Positions 1-5,986 of a stretch of DNA of 6,201 nt are shown piece after piece. A program made the translations under genes and the position numbers. The stretch is from Nitriliruptoraceae bacterium (GTDB taxonomy: Bacteria > Actinomycetota > Nitriliruptoria > Nitriliruptorales > Nitriliruptoraceae), in contig SKTN01000181.1 of the NCBI GenBank assembly GCA_007117945.1, forward strand, positions 1 through 6,201, in the 5' to 3' direction. Position 1 is the stretch's first letter, and each line of letters begins with the position of its first letter. The notes under the pieces were generated by a model. It worked only from the letters and a program-made list of their open reading frames with translations, searched no databases and was not told the DNA's origin.

Positions 1-4
1 CGGC

Positions 5-28
5 TACGCTCGCGCCCGGCGCTGGGCG
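5..28 (+). promoter_or_regulatory. Possible -10 box and leader hairpin of the ideR-like gene
   Basis: A TACGCT hexamer at 5-10 fits the TAnnnT pattern of actinobacterial -10 boxes. It would start transcription near 16-18, giving a leader of about 25 nt. The -35 region lies outside the window, so the promoter cannot be tested further. A short inverted repeat follows (CGCCC at 13-17, GGGCG at 24-28, 6-nt loop), just before the GGGAGG ribosome binding site at 31-36. No IdeR/DtxR operator (a palindrome around AGGTnAGnCTnACCT) is present in the 41 visible bases, so autoregulation is not supported here. Confidence 0.25.
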
Positions 29-41
29 TAGGGAGGCCGAG

Positions 42-704
42 GTGGCCCACGACCTGATCGACTCGACAGAGATGTACCTGCGCACGGTCCTCGAACTCGA
101 GGAGGAGGGCATCCCCGCGCTGCGGGCGCGACTCTCCGAACGGCTGCACCTCTCCGCCCCGTCGATCTCCGAGGGCGTGGCCCGGCTGGAGTCCCAGGGC
201 CTGATGCGGCTCGCCGAGGACCGCACGGTGCAGCTGACCGAGGAGGGTCGGACCCGGGCGGAACAGGTCATGCGCAAGCACCGGCTGGCCGAGCGCCTGC
301 TCGTGGATGTGCTCGGCCTCGAGCACGAGTTCGTGCACGAGGAGGCCTGTCGGTGGGAGCACGTGATCTCCGACCGTGTGGAACAGCGCCTCGTGGAGTT
401 CCTCGGCCACCCCACCACCAGCCCCTACGGCAACCCGATCCCCGGTGCCGGCGGCGACTTCGGTGACGTCGTCTCGCTCGCCGAGGTGACCGCCGATGCC
501 GTCACGGTGCACTCGATCTCCGAGCACCTCCAGGCGGATGCGAAGGTGATGCACGTGCTCCATGAGCACGGCCTGATCGCCGGCGAACGGGCCAGCGTGA
601 CCCGCCACGACGACGGCGTCACCCTCCAGCTCGCGGGGCACCGCATCGAGCTGGGTCAGGACGCCGCCCGGTTCGTCTACGTCCTCCCCGCAGCCACCGC
701 CTGA
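42..704 (+). CDS. ideR: DtxR/IdeR-family metal-dependent transcriptional repressor
   Basis: Iron- or manganese-activated DNA-binding repressor of metal uptake genes. The 220-residue protein has the full three-part layout: a winged helix (about 4-70, with the TEMYLRT opening and LRARLSERLHLSAPSIS recognition region), a dimerisation and metal domain (about 71-135, with RKHRLAERLLVDVLGL, ACRWEH and PTTSPYGNPIPG), and a C-terminal SH3-like domain (about 143-216). By alignment from memory to DtxR/IdeR, all ligands are kept: M11, C103, E106 and H107 for the regulatory site; H80, E84 and H99 plus E161 and Q164 from the SH3-like domain for the ancillary site. The cysteine in the regulatory site favours the iron-type (IdeR/DtxR) over manganese-type MntR, which is also shorter. 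The GTG start is chosen because GGGAGG lies 5 nt upstream and the N-terminus matches IdeR. The end overlaps the convergent DAHP synthase gene by 28 bp. Family is secure; the exact metal is inferred. Confidence 0.93.
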   Translation: MAHDLIDSTEMYLRTVLELEEEGIPALRARLSERLHLSAPSISEGVARLESQGLMRLAEDRTVQLTEEGRTRAEQVMRKHRLAERLLVDVLGLEHEFVHEEACRWEHVISDRVEQRLVEFLGHPTTSPYGNPIPGAGGDFGDVVSLAEVTADAVTVHSISEHLQADAKVMHVLHEHGLIAGERASVTRHDDGVTLQLAGHRIELGQDAARFVYVLPAATA

Positions 705-1753
705 GCGCACCGCTCCAGCAGCTCCACGGTCTCGTCCCACCCGACGCAGGCGTCGGTGATCGACACCCCGTGCCGCAGTGGGGTGTGCGGCGTCCAGTCC
801 TGGCGTCCGGGGTGCAGGTTGCTCTCCAGCATCAGGCCCAGCAGCCCGTGGTCGCTGTGCTGCCACTGCTCGAGCAGATCCTCCACCACCAGGCGCTGCC
901 GGCGGTGGTCCTTGCCGGAGTTGGCGTGGCTGGCATCCACCATCACCGGACGGGCGTGACCGGTGATGTCACGTCCCGCGTCGCGTGCCGCGAGGACGTG
1001 CTCGGCGGCGTAGTTCGGCCCGTCGTTGCCGCCACGCAGGACCATGTGCACGTCCGGGTTGCCGGTGGTGCGGACCACGTTGCTGCGTCCCAGCCCGTCG
1101 ACGCCGAAGAACGCGTGGGGCGCGATCGCCGCGGCCAGGGCGTTGCGGGCGCCGCCCAGGGTGCCGTCGGTGCCGTTCTTGAACCCGATCGGCATCGACA
1201 GGCCGGAGGCGAGCTGGCGGTGGACCTGGCTCTCAACGGTCCGCGCCCCGATCGCCGCCCACGCCACCAGGTCCGCCTGGTACTGGGGGGTGATGGTGTC
1301 CAGCACCTCGACCGCGCAGGGCAGACCCATCCCCGTCACCGTGAGGAGGACCTCCCGCGCGACCCTGAGCCCCCGCGAGGCGTCGTAGGTGCCGTCGAGG
1401 GCGGGGTCGTAGATCAGTCCCTTCCAGCCGATGGAGGTACGGGGTTTCTCGAAGTAGGTGCGCATCACCACGATCAACTCGCCGCTGAGCCGCTCGGCGA
1501 GCGGTCCCAGCCGCTCGGCGTACTCCCGTGCGAGGGCGGCGTCGTGGATCGAGCAGGGGCCGACCACCACGACCATGCGGTCGTCCTCGCCGCGCAGCGC
1601 CTGCGCGATGTCCGCCCGAGCCCGGCTGACCACGGCGTGGTGCGCGGCGTTGGCCGGCAGCTCCGCACGGACCTCCACGGGGGTCGCGACCGGCTCGAAG
1701 GACGCGACATGGCGGTCGTCGACGCTGCTGAGCGGATCGGTCGGTGCGCTCAC
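677..1753 (-). CDS. aroG: 3-deoxy-D-arabino-heptulosonate 7-phosphate (DAHP) synthase, class I alpha
   Basis: Condenses phosphoenolpyruvate with erythrose 4-phosphate, the first committed step of the shikimate pathway to aromatic amino acids and chorismate; cytosolic metalloenzyme. At 358 residues it matches the AroF/AroG/AroH class (about 350). Family blocks in order: VVVVGPCSIHD (61-71), MRTYFEKPRT with GWKGL (97-113), AIGARTVESQVHR (167-179), GFKNGTDGT (190-198), VMVDASHANSGK (270-281) and ITDACVGWD (332-340). By comparison with E. coli AroG numbering, the metal ligands are C67, H276, E310 and D334, and the substrate residues are R98, K103, R171, K192 and R240; all are present. The N-terminal extension (about 15-50) that carries feedback control in this class is kept, so allosteric inhibition is likely, but which amino acid acts cannot be read. 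The GTG start has GGAGGA 5 nt upstream. Many actinobacteria use the unrelated class II enzyme; whether this genome also has one is not visible. The symbol could equally be aroF. Confidence 0.95.
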   Translation of the reverse strand: MSAPTDPLSSVDDRHVASFEPVATPVEVRAELPANAAHHAVVSRARADIAQALRGEDDRMVVVVGPCSIHDAALAREYAERLGPLAERLSGELIVVMRTYFEKPRTSIGWKGLIYDPALDGTYDASRGLRVAREVLLTVTGMGLPCAVEVLDTITPQYQADLVAWAAIGARTVESQVHRQLASGLSMPIGFKNGTDGTLGGARNALAAAIAPHAFFGVDGLGRSNVVRTTGNPDVHMVLRGGNDGPNYAAEHVLAARDAGRDITGHARPVMVDASHANSGKDHRRQRLVVEDLLEQWQHSDHGLLGLMLESNLHPGRQDWTPHTPLRHGVSITDACVGWDETVELLERCAQAVAAGRT

Positions 1754-1768
1754 CTGGGTCCTCCGTGT

Positions 1769-1814
1769 TCAGCGCGGCTGTCCGGGGTCAGCGCGGCGGG
1801 CACCGGAACGGTGC
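1769..1814 (-). repeat. Tandem direct repeat and palindrome upstream of the DAHP synthase gene
   Basis: The 10-mer TCAGCGCGGC occurs twice, at 1769-1778 and 1788-1797, 19 bp apart start to start, close to two helical turns. A perfect inverted repeat, GCACCG-GAA-CGGTGC, follows at 1800-1814. The block lies 16 to 61 nt upstream of the aroG start codon, where an operator or a leader structure would act. The regulator is unknown. No reading frame rich in Phe, Tyr or Trp codons was seen here, so classical attenuation by a leader peptide is not supported. Short GC-rich repeats arise by chance in such DNA. Confidence 0.35.
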
Positions 1815-1848
1815 TGCGCCGGCGTGGGCAGCCGCGATCTGCCCCCCG

Positions 1849-1874
1849 ACGCTACCGGGGCGAGCGGGTAGCCT
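1849..1874. promoter_or_regulatory. Candidate divergent -10 boxes for aroG and mutY within an inverted repeat
   Basis: GCTACC (1851-1856) and GGTAGC (1867-1872) form an inverted repeat with a 10-nt spacer. Read outward, the arms give TAGCGT on the minus strand (1854 to 1849) and TAGCCT on the plus strand (1869-1874), both fitting TAnnnT. They would start aroG transcription near 1842 (leader about 90 nt) and mutY transcription near 1881 (leader about 33 nt). The -35 region of each promoter would fall on the -10 of the other, so the two could compete. No good TTGAC-like -35 is seen for either. This is a positional inference. Confidence 0.3.
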
Positions 1875-1913
1875 CCGTTTCCGCTCCAACCGTCGTCGAT
1901 CGGATCCGGACCC

Positions 1914-2849
1914 GTGCCCTCCCGGTCGGCCCAGGCCGCTGACGACCTGCCCGTGATACCGGACCCGGCGACCCGGCGGCGGCTCACCGACGACCTGCTC
2001 GGCTGGGCAGAGGACGTACGTGCGGATCTCCCGTGGCGTGCGACCCGCGATCCGTGGGCGATCCTGGTGTCCGAGCTGATGCTCCAGCAGACCCAGGTCA
2101 GCCGGGTCATCGAGCCCTATGGCACCTTCCTCGCCCGCTTCCCCACGGCTGCGGCGTGTGCCCGGGCGCCCGTCGCGGAGGTCGTGCTCGCCTGGGAGGG
2201 GCTGGGCTACAACCGCCGCGCCGTGCACCTGCACCGGGCCGCCCAGGTCATCGTCGCGGAGTACGGGGGGCGTCCCCCCGACGACCTCGATGCGTTGCTC
2301 GCACTGCCCGGCGTCGGCCCCTACACGGCGCGCGCCATCCTGGTCTTCGCCTACGAGCGTGATCACGGGGTGGTGGACACCAACGCCGCCCGCTTCCTCG
2401 CCCGGGCTGCGGCAGGGCACCGGCTCGACGCCGCCGGGGCGCAGGAACTCGCCGACGCCCTGGTGCCGCTGGGGCGTGGATGGACCTGGAACCAGGCGGT
2501 CCTCGACCTCGGCGCGCAGGTCTGTACCAAGCGGGCGCCACGGTGTGACAGCTGCCCGATCTCCGGCTCCTGCGCCTGGGCACGCACCGATCACACACCC
2601 CCCGACCCGGCCCAGGGTTCGGCCGGAACCACCCGGCCCCAGGCGGCCTTCACGGGCTCCGACCGCCAGGGACGCGGTCGTCTCGTGCAGGCGTTGCGCA
2701 CGGGTCCCGTCGACCTCGCACGCGTCGCGGACGTGACGGGCTGGCCGGACCAGCCGGACCGAGCCCGCCGCATCGCCGACGCCCTGGTCGGTGAGGGGCT
2801 GGCCGAGTACGTGGACGGGCAGCTGTCCCTGCCGGGTCAGGGGACGTGA
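1914..2849 (+). CDS. mutY: Adenine DNA glycosylase MutY (short form without a NUDIX-like domain)
   Basis: Removes adenine mispaired with 8-oxoguanine, preventing G:C to T:A transversions (base-excision repair). The 311-residue protein has DLPWR (38-42), the SELMLQQTQV motif with catalytic E54, the helix-hairpin-helix LPGVGPYTARAI (131-142, with Y137), VVDTN with catalytic D155, and a 4Fe-4S cluster loop C204-X6-C211-X2-C214-X5-C220. Catalytic Glu plus Asp and the MLQQT motif mark MutY rather than endonuclease III. E. coli MutY has about 350 residues and a C-terminal MutT-like domain that reads 8-oxoguanine. Here residues 245-308 instead look like a winged helix ending in a short beta wing (EYVDGQLSLPG). 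A mycobacterial MutY recalled from memory ends similarly. The GTG start is the most upstream possible in this frame (a TAG lies at 1869-1871) but has only a weak ribosome site; GTG at 1953 is an alternative that keeps all domains. The stop overlaps the helicase start by 4 bp, suggesting translational coupling. Confidence 0.94.
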   Translation: MPSRSAQAADDLPVIPDPATRRRLTDDLLGWAEDVRADLPWRATRDPWAILVSELMLQQTQVSRVIEPYGTFLARFPTAAACARAPVAEVVLAWEGLGYNRRAVHLHRAAQVIVAEYGGRPPDDLDALLALPGVGPYTARAILVFAYERDHGVVDTNAARFLARAAAGHRLDAAGAQELADALVPLGRGWTWNQAVLDLGAQVCTKRAPRCDSCPISGSCAWARTDHTPPDPAQGSAGTTRPQAAFTGSDRQGRGRLVQALRTGPVDLARVADVTGWPDQPDRARRIADALVGEGLAEYVDGQLSLPGQGT

Positions 2850-4417
2850 CCTCCCAGCTCGCGACCACGGCTGCGCGGCTGCTGGAGCGGGACGGCGAGG
2901 CGAGCATCGACCGGCTGCTCAGGGCGGTGCGGGCCGCCGGCGGCCACGGGGTGAGTCGTGCGGCGCTGGAGCGCGCCCTGGTCGGTGACGCGCGGTTCGA
3001 ACGCACCGAGGAGCTCGGCCGCAGCCGGTGGCGGCTCGCCGAGGAGGCTGACGGCGGCGGCGCCGGCGCCGACGACCCCGCCGCCCGCCGGGGGACCCGC
3101 CAGGGGCTCGACGCGCTGGAGCTGCGTGGCTGGCAGGCCGAGGCCCTGGCGGCCTGGTCACGGACGGGACGGGGGGTGGTCGAGGCGGTGACGGGCACCG
3201 GGAAGACCCGGCTGGCGATCGCCGCCAGTCGCATCGTCCTCGACCGCGGGGGGCGGGTGGTCGTGCTGGTGCCGACCCTCGAGTTGCTGGACCAGTGGCG
3301 TGTCGAGGTCCGTCGGCTCCTCCCCGAAGTCACGGTGGGACGGCTGGGCGGCGGTGGTCAGGACGACCTGTTCTCCCACCAGGTCCTGCTGGCCACACCC
3401 CACTCCGCGGCGGACGTCCCCCTCGACCTGCCGCCCGGCGCTCCGGGTCTGGCGATCGCCGATGAGGCCCACCGCTACGGCTCACCCACCTGGGCCGACG
3501 CGCTGCCCGAGGCCTGCTCCCTGCGCCTGGCACTGACCGCCACCTACGAACGCGGCGACGACGGGGTGGCCGAGGTCCTCGAGCCCTACTTCGGGGCCGT
3601 GGTGTTCCGCTACCGCTACGACCGGGCCGTGGCCGAGGGCACCGTCGCGCCCTTCTCCATCGCGCTCGCGGCCGTGGACCTCGACGCCGCTGAGCAGGCC
3701 AGCTACGACGCGGCCGACCGTCGGGTGCGCACCCTCCACCGTGAGCTGGTGGGCGGTCTCGGGATGCCCCGGGAGCCCCGCGCCCTGCTGCGCGCGGTGG
3801 CCGCGGTGGTGGCGGAGGCCGAGTCCGGTGGGGGCGGCGGCCGGCAGGCGGTGGCCTGCCGGGAGTACCTCGCGCGGGTGCGCCAGCGCCGTGACATCGC
3901 CGCCACCTCGCCGTCGAAGCTGGCCGTGGTCACCTCCGCCGCGCCGGCCCTGGTCGGGGGCCGGTCCCTGGTCTTCACCGACACCGTCGAGCAGGCGGAG
4001 GCCGCCGCGCGTGCCCTGGTGGCCGCAGGGGTGTCCGCGGAGACCGTCCACGGAGAGCTGGCCACCGAGCGCCGTCGCATCCGGCTGGCGCAGTTCCGTC
4101 GCGGACGGATCACCGTCCTGGTCGCACCCCGGGTCCTGGACGAGGGGATCGACGTCCCCGCGGCCGACGTTGCCCTGGTCCTCGCGGCCTTCCGCACCCG
4201 GCGGCAGCTGGTACAGCGCCTGGGACGGGTCCTGCGGCTGAAGCCCGACGGCCGCGAGGCCCGGTTGGTGCTCGCCCACGCGCGGGGGACCGCGGAGGAC
4301 CCCGACCGTGGCGGTCACGCCGACTTCCTCGCCGAGGTCACGGGCGTCGCGCGGCGCATCGACCGGCTGGACGTCCCCGCGGAGCCGGGTTGCGTGGCCC
4401 GCTGGCTCGCAGGCTGA
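2846..4417 (+). CDS. Superfamily-2 DEAH helicase, XPB/RadD-like, with N-terminal winged-helix-like domain
   Basis: Predicted ATP-dependent DNA or RNA helicase/translocase of 523 residues; exact role unknown. Residues 11-66 look like a winged helix (helix-rich stretch followed by RFERTEELGRSRWRL), then a Gly/Asp/Ala-rich linker (68-83). The first RecA domain holds a Q-like LRGWQAEALAAW (93-104), Walker A TGTGKT (116-121), motif Ia VPTLELLDQW (142-151), DEAH (206-209) and motif III TAT (231-233) followed by YERGDD, recalling the RED region after motif III in XPB. Residues 341-359 (YLARVRQRRDI to PSK) match the connector pattern of SSL2/XPB-like helicases. The second RecA domain has SLVFTDT (374-380), motif V VLDEGIDVPAADVALVL (430-446) and motif VI QLVQRLGRVLR (454-464). 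All core motifs are intact, so ATPase activity is expected. No nuclease domain is seen. The GTG start shares the GTGA overlap with the mutY stop and has AGGGG just upstream, pointing to coupled translation and a DNA-repair job. RadD, XPB or a defence-type helicase are the nearest ideas. Confidence 0.85.
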   Translation: MTSQLATTAARLLERDGEASIDRLLRAVRAAGGHGVSRAALERALVGDARFERTEELGRSRWRLAEEADGGGAGADDPAARRGTRQGLDALELRGWQAEALAAWSRTGRGVVEAVTGTGKTRLAIAASRIVLDRGGRVVVLVPTLELLDQWRVEVRRLLPEVTVGRLGGGGQDDLFSHQVLLATPHSAADVPLDLPPGAPGLAIADEAHRYGSPTWADALPEACSLRLALTATYERGDDGVAEVLEPYFGAVVFRYRYDRAVAEGTVAPFSIALAAVDLDAAEQASYDAADRRVRTLHRELVGGLGMPREPRALLRAVAAVVAEAESGGGGGRQAVACREYLARVRQRRDIAATSPSKLAVVTSAAPALVGGRSLVFTDTVEQAEAAARALVAAGVSAETVHGELATERRRIRLAQFRRGRITVLVAPRVLDEGIDVPAADVALVLAAFRTRRQLVQRLGRVLRLKPDGREARLVLAHARGTAEDPDRGGHADFLAEVTGVARRIDRLDVPAEPGCVARWLAG

Positions 4418-4563
4418 CCCCCTCCCGGCGCCTGCTGCGTTACGCTGCGCGTGGGCCGCACGACCGCACGGGGCGGTCCTGTCGGGGTACCCGCCGTCCG
4501 CGAGCCCGTGGTCCCCACGTGCCGGCCCGTGCGGGTTCGCAGCGTGGTCGAAGGAGCCGCACC
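4418..4563 (+). promoter_or_regulatory. Intergenic region before disA with possible -10 box and hairpins
   Basis: This 146-bp gap holds no convincing gene. TACGCT at 4441-4446 fits a -10 box and repeats the hexamer found before the ideR-like gene, but no matching -35 lies 16-19 bp upstream. A perfect inverted repeat, GACCGC-ACGGG-GCGGTC, spans 4462-4478, followed by the palindrome GGGTACCC (4485-4492) and CGTGG-TCC-CCACG (4507-4519). None is followed by a T-run, so these are not classical terminators. They may fold in the disA leader. Transcription could also simply read through from the helicase gene. Confidence 0.3.
4551..4556 (+). promoter_or_regulatory. Ribosome binding site fixing the disA start
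   Basis: AAGGAG lies 7 nt before the GTG at 4564 and 10 nt before a second GTG at 4567. The frame is open further upstream, to a GTG at 4390 inside the helicase gene, but that stretch is proline- and arginine-rich, has no DisA similarity and would overlap the helicase. This site therefore sets the start at 4564. Confidence 0.8.
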
Positions 4564-5631
4564 GTGGTGGAGCCGAGCCGCGATCCCGCCCTCCGGGAGG
4601 TGCTGGCGCTGCTGGCTCCGGGCACGCCGCTGAGGGAGGGCATCGAGCGCATCATCCGCGCCGGCCGGGGCGCCCTGATCGTGATCGGTTGGTCGCCCCA
4701 GATCGAGCCACTGGTCTCCGGCGGGTTCGTGATCGACATCGCCGCCACGAGCCAGCGCATCGCGGAGCTGGCCAAGATGGACGGGGCGCTGGTCCTGGAC
4801 GCCGACGCGGGTCGGGTGCTGCGCGCCAACGTGCACCTGGTGCCCGACCCCACCATCTTCACCTCGGAGACGGGCACCCGGCACCGCTCCGCCGAACGCA
4901 CCGCCCGCCAGACCGGCACCCCGATCGTGACGGTGTCGGAGTCGATGGGGATGGTCAACCTCTACGTGGGGGACCAGCGCCATGTCCTCGAGGAGGTCTC
5001 CACCCTCCTGGTACGGGCGAACCAGGCGCTGTCCACCCTTGAGCGGTACCGCTACCGACTCGACGAGGTCTCCGCCCTGCTCTCCGCCCGCGAGGTGGAG
5101 GACGCCGTCACGGTGCGCGATGCGGTGCTGGCGCTGCAGCGCGCGGAGATGCTGCGCCGGATCGCGGCGGAGGTCGAGGCCCACGTGATCGAGCTCGGCA
5201 ACGAGGGCCGGCTGATCCAGCTCCAGCTGGACGAGCTCGTCGGGTCCGTCGCCGACGAGCGGGAGCTGGTGGTCCGCGACTACCTCCGTGACCGCCGTCG
5301 CAAGCTCGGCCGTGTCCTGGAGGAGCTCAGCGAGCTCGGTACCGAGGCGCTGCTCGACGCGGAGCTCGTCGCCCAGCTGCTGGCCTTCACCGACGAGGAG
5401 CTCGACAAGCACGTCACCCCGCGGGGCTACCGCCTGCTGTCGCGCATCCCGCGGCTCCCGGCCACGGTGGTCGAGCGGCTGGTCGAGCGCTTCCACACCC
5501 TGCCGCGGGTGATGGAGGCGACGATCGCCGAGCTCGACCAGGTCGAGGGGGTGGGCGGGTCCCGGGCGCGCGCGATCCAGGACGGGCTCCGCCGCCTGTC
5601 GGAACCCACGCTCCAGGAGCGCATGGGCTGA
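4564..5631 (+). CDS. disA: Diadenylate cyclase / DNA integrity scanning protein DisA
   Basis: Makes the second messenger c-di-AMP from two ATP and scans DNA; in Bacillus, branched DNA such as Holliday junctions stops its synthase activity. It acts as an octamer with active sites at dimer faces. The 355-residue product matches the usual length (about 355-360). Residues 1-145 form the DAC domain, with GGFVIDI (53-59), the catalytic DGA motif (73-75) and T105-RHR (106-108) in TGTRHRSAERTARQTGTP. A charged, helical middle region (about 150-285) forms the spine. The C-terminus (about 293-345) is a helix-hairpin-helix DNA-binding domain containing VEGVGGSRARAI (327-338). All key residues are present, so the enzyme should be active. 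The start is fixed by AAGGAG 7 nt upstream. It lies 146 bp after the helicase gene in the same direction, while the radA gene often found before disA is absent from this window. Confidence 0.96.
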   Translation: MVEPSRDPALREVLALLAPGTPLREGIERIIRAGRGALIVIGWSPQIEPLVSGGFVIDIAATSQRIAELAKMDGALVLDADAGRVLRANVHLVPDPTIFTSETGTRHRSAERTARQTGTPIVTVSESMGMVNLYVGDQRHVLEEVSTLLVRANQALSTLERYRYRLDEVSALLSAREVEDAVTVRDAVLALQRAEMLRRIAAEVEAHVIELGNEGRLIQLQLDELVGSVADERELVVRDYLRDRRRKLGRVLEELSELGTEALLDAELVAQLLAFTDEELDKHVTPRGYRLLSRIPRLPATVVERLVERFHTLPRVMEATIAELDQVEGVGGSRARAIQDGLRRLSEPTLQERMG

Positions 5632-5642
5632 GCTGAGAGGCC

Positions 5643-5660
5643 GCCCAGGGGCCAGTGGGC
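5643..5660 (+). terminator. Weak hairpin after disA, possible terminator
   Basis: GCCCA (5643-5647) and TGGGC (5656-5660) can pair around an 8-nt loop, 12 nt after the disA stop codon. The stem is short and there is no following T-run. GC-rich actinobacteria often use hairpins without U-tracts, so it could end the disA transcript, but the support is slight. Confidence 0.2.
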
Positions 5661-5663
5661 CGC

Positions 5664-5693
5664 TCGACCGAGAGGGGTCGTGCGTGGTATCCT
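5664..5693 (+). promoter_or_regulatory. Candidate carD promoter
   Basis: TCGACC (5664-5669, matching TTGACA at four of six positions) and TATCCT (5688-5693, a good TAnnnT -10) are separated by 18 bp. This is the best sigma-70-type pair seen in the window. It points toward carD, 33 bp after the disA stop. Transcription would start near 5700, leaving a leader of about 290 nt. A 5-bp inverted repeat, CGACC (5665-5669) with GGTCG (5676-5680), overlaps the -35 and spacer and could be a binding site or chance. Confidence 0.45.
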
Positions 5694-5986
5694 GCACCCC
5701 GGTCGGAAGACGGTGTCCACGGTGCGTGGGCCGCCTACCTGGCCGACACGGTGCGGGCTGCACGTCCTCGTGAGGTCAGGTGCCGGCGTCACCGTGAGCA
5801 GGACCCAGCACGAGCGAATCGAACGAAAGGTGCCGTGCAGACGGCCGTCGAGCGGTGCGGGTCCAGCCTGACGATGGTGCTCCGTCGTCCTACAGGGTTC
5901 GGGGCCGCCTGTTCCCCGGTTCGGTCCGACGGCGCCAGCCCACAGGACACCGGTCCGCCTCAGGACCCCGTCAGGAGTGACCCTCT
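5694..5986 (+). other. Long non-coding leader before carD
   Basis: This stretch of nearly 300 nt between the candidate promoter and carD holds no reading frame I can support. Visible structure: the direct repeat CACGGTGCG at 5718-5726 and 5747-5755; a locally A-rich patch around 5811-5830 ending in GAAAGG; the palindrome GACGGCCGTC at 5840-5849; the inverted repeat CGGGG (5900-5904) with CCCCG (5914-5918); and GGTCC-GCCTCA-GGACC at 5952-5967, ending 5 nt before the carD ribosome site. No known riboswitch class was recognised. It could be a structured 5' leader, hold a second promoter closer to carD, or be plain spacer. Confidence 0.4.

Noticed and set aside
21..36. GCTGGGCGTAGGGAGG at the window start, resembling the 3' end of a TPP riboswitch
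   Set aside because: The conserved TAATGCCAGCG context is not present, and the gene that follows is a metal regulator. The GGGAGG is simply its ribosome binding site.
770..1942. Long open frame (390 codons) on the plus strand opposite aroG
   Set aside because: It is the antisense shadow of the DAHP synthase gene, with low-complexity composition and no recognisable domain. The minus-strand gene has every family motif.
4390..4563. Upstream extension of the disA reading frame
   Set aside because: It would overlap the helicase gene and add a Pro/Arg-rich stretch not found in DisA, while AAGGAG sits at the right distance from GTG 4564.
4418..4563. Possible c-di-AMP riboswitch before disA
   Set aside because: The gap is short and lacks the conserved core segments of the ydaO-type element; those switches usually precede wall-hydrolase or ion-transport genes.
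5632..5638. CTGAGA after disA, a hallmark of TPP riboswitches
   Set aside because: The other conserved TPP parts (the ACCTGA region and the TAATGCCAGCG-type segment) are missing, and the next gene, carD, is unrelated to thiamine.
4315..5763. Long open frame (482 codons) on the minus strand opposite disA
   Set aside because: Antisense shadow caused by GC-rich codon bias; rich in His, Arg, Gln and Asp with no recognisable fold. DisA on the plus strand is clear.
5895..5940. GGTTCGG-type segments resembling a tRNA T-arm
   Set aside because: No matching acceptor, D or anticodon stems could be built in the surrounding bases.
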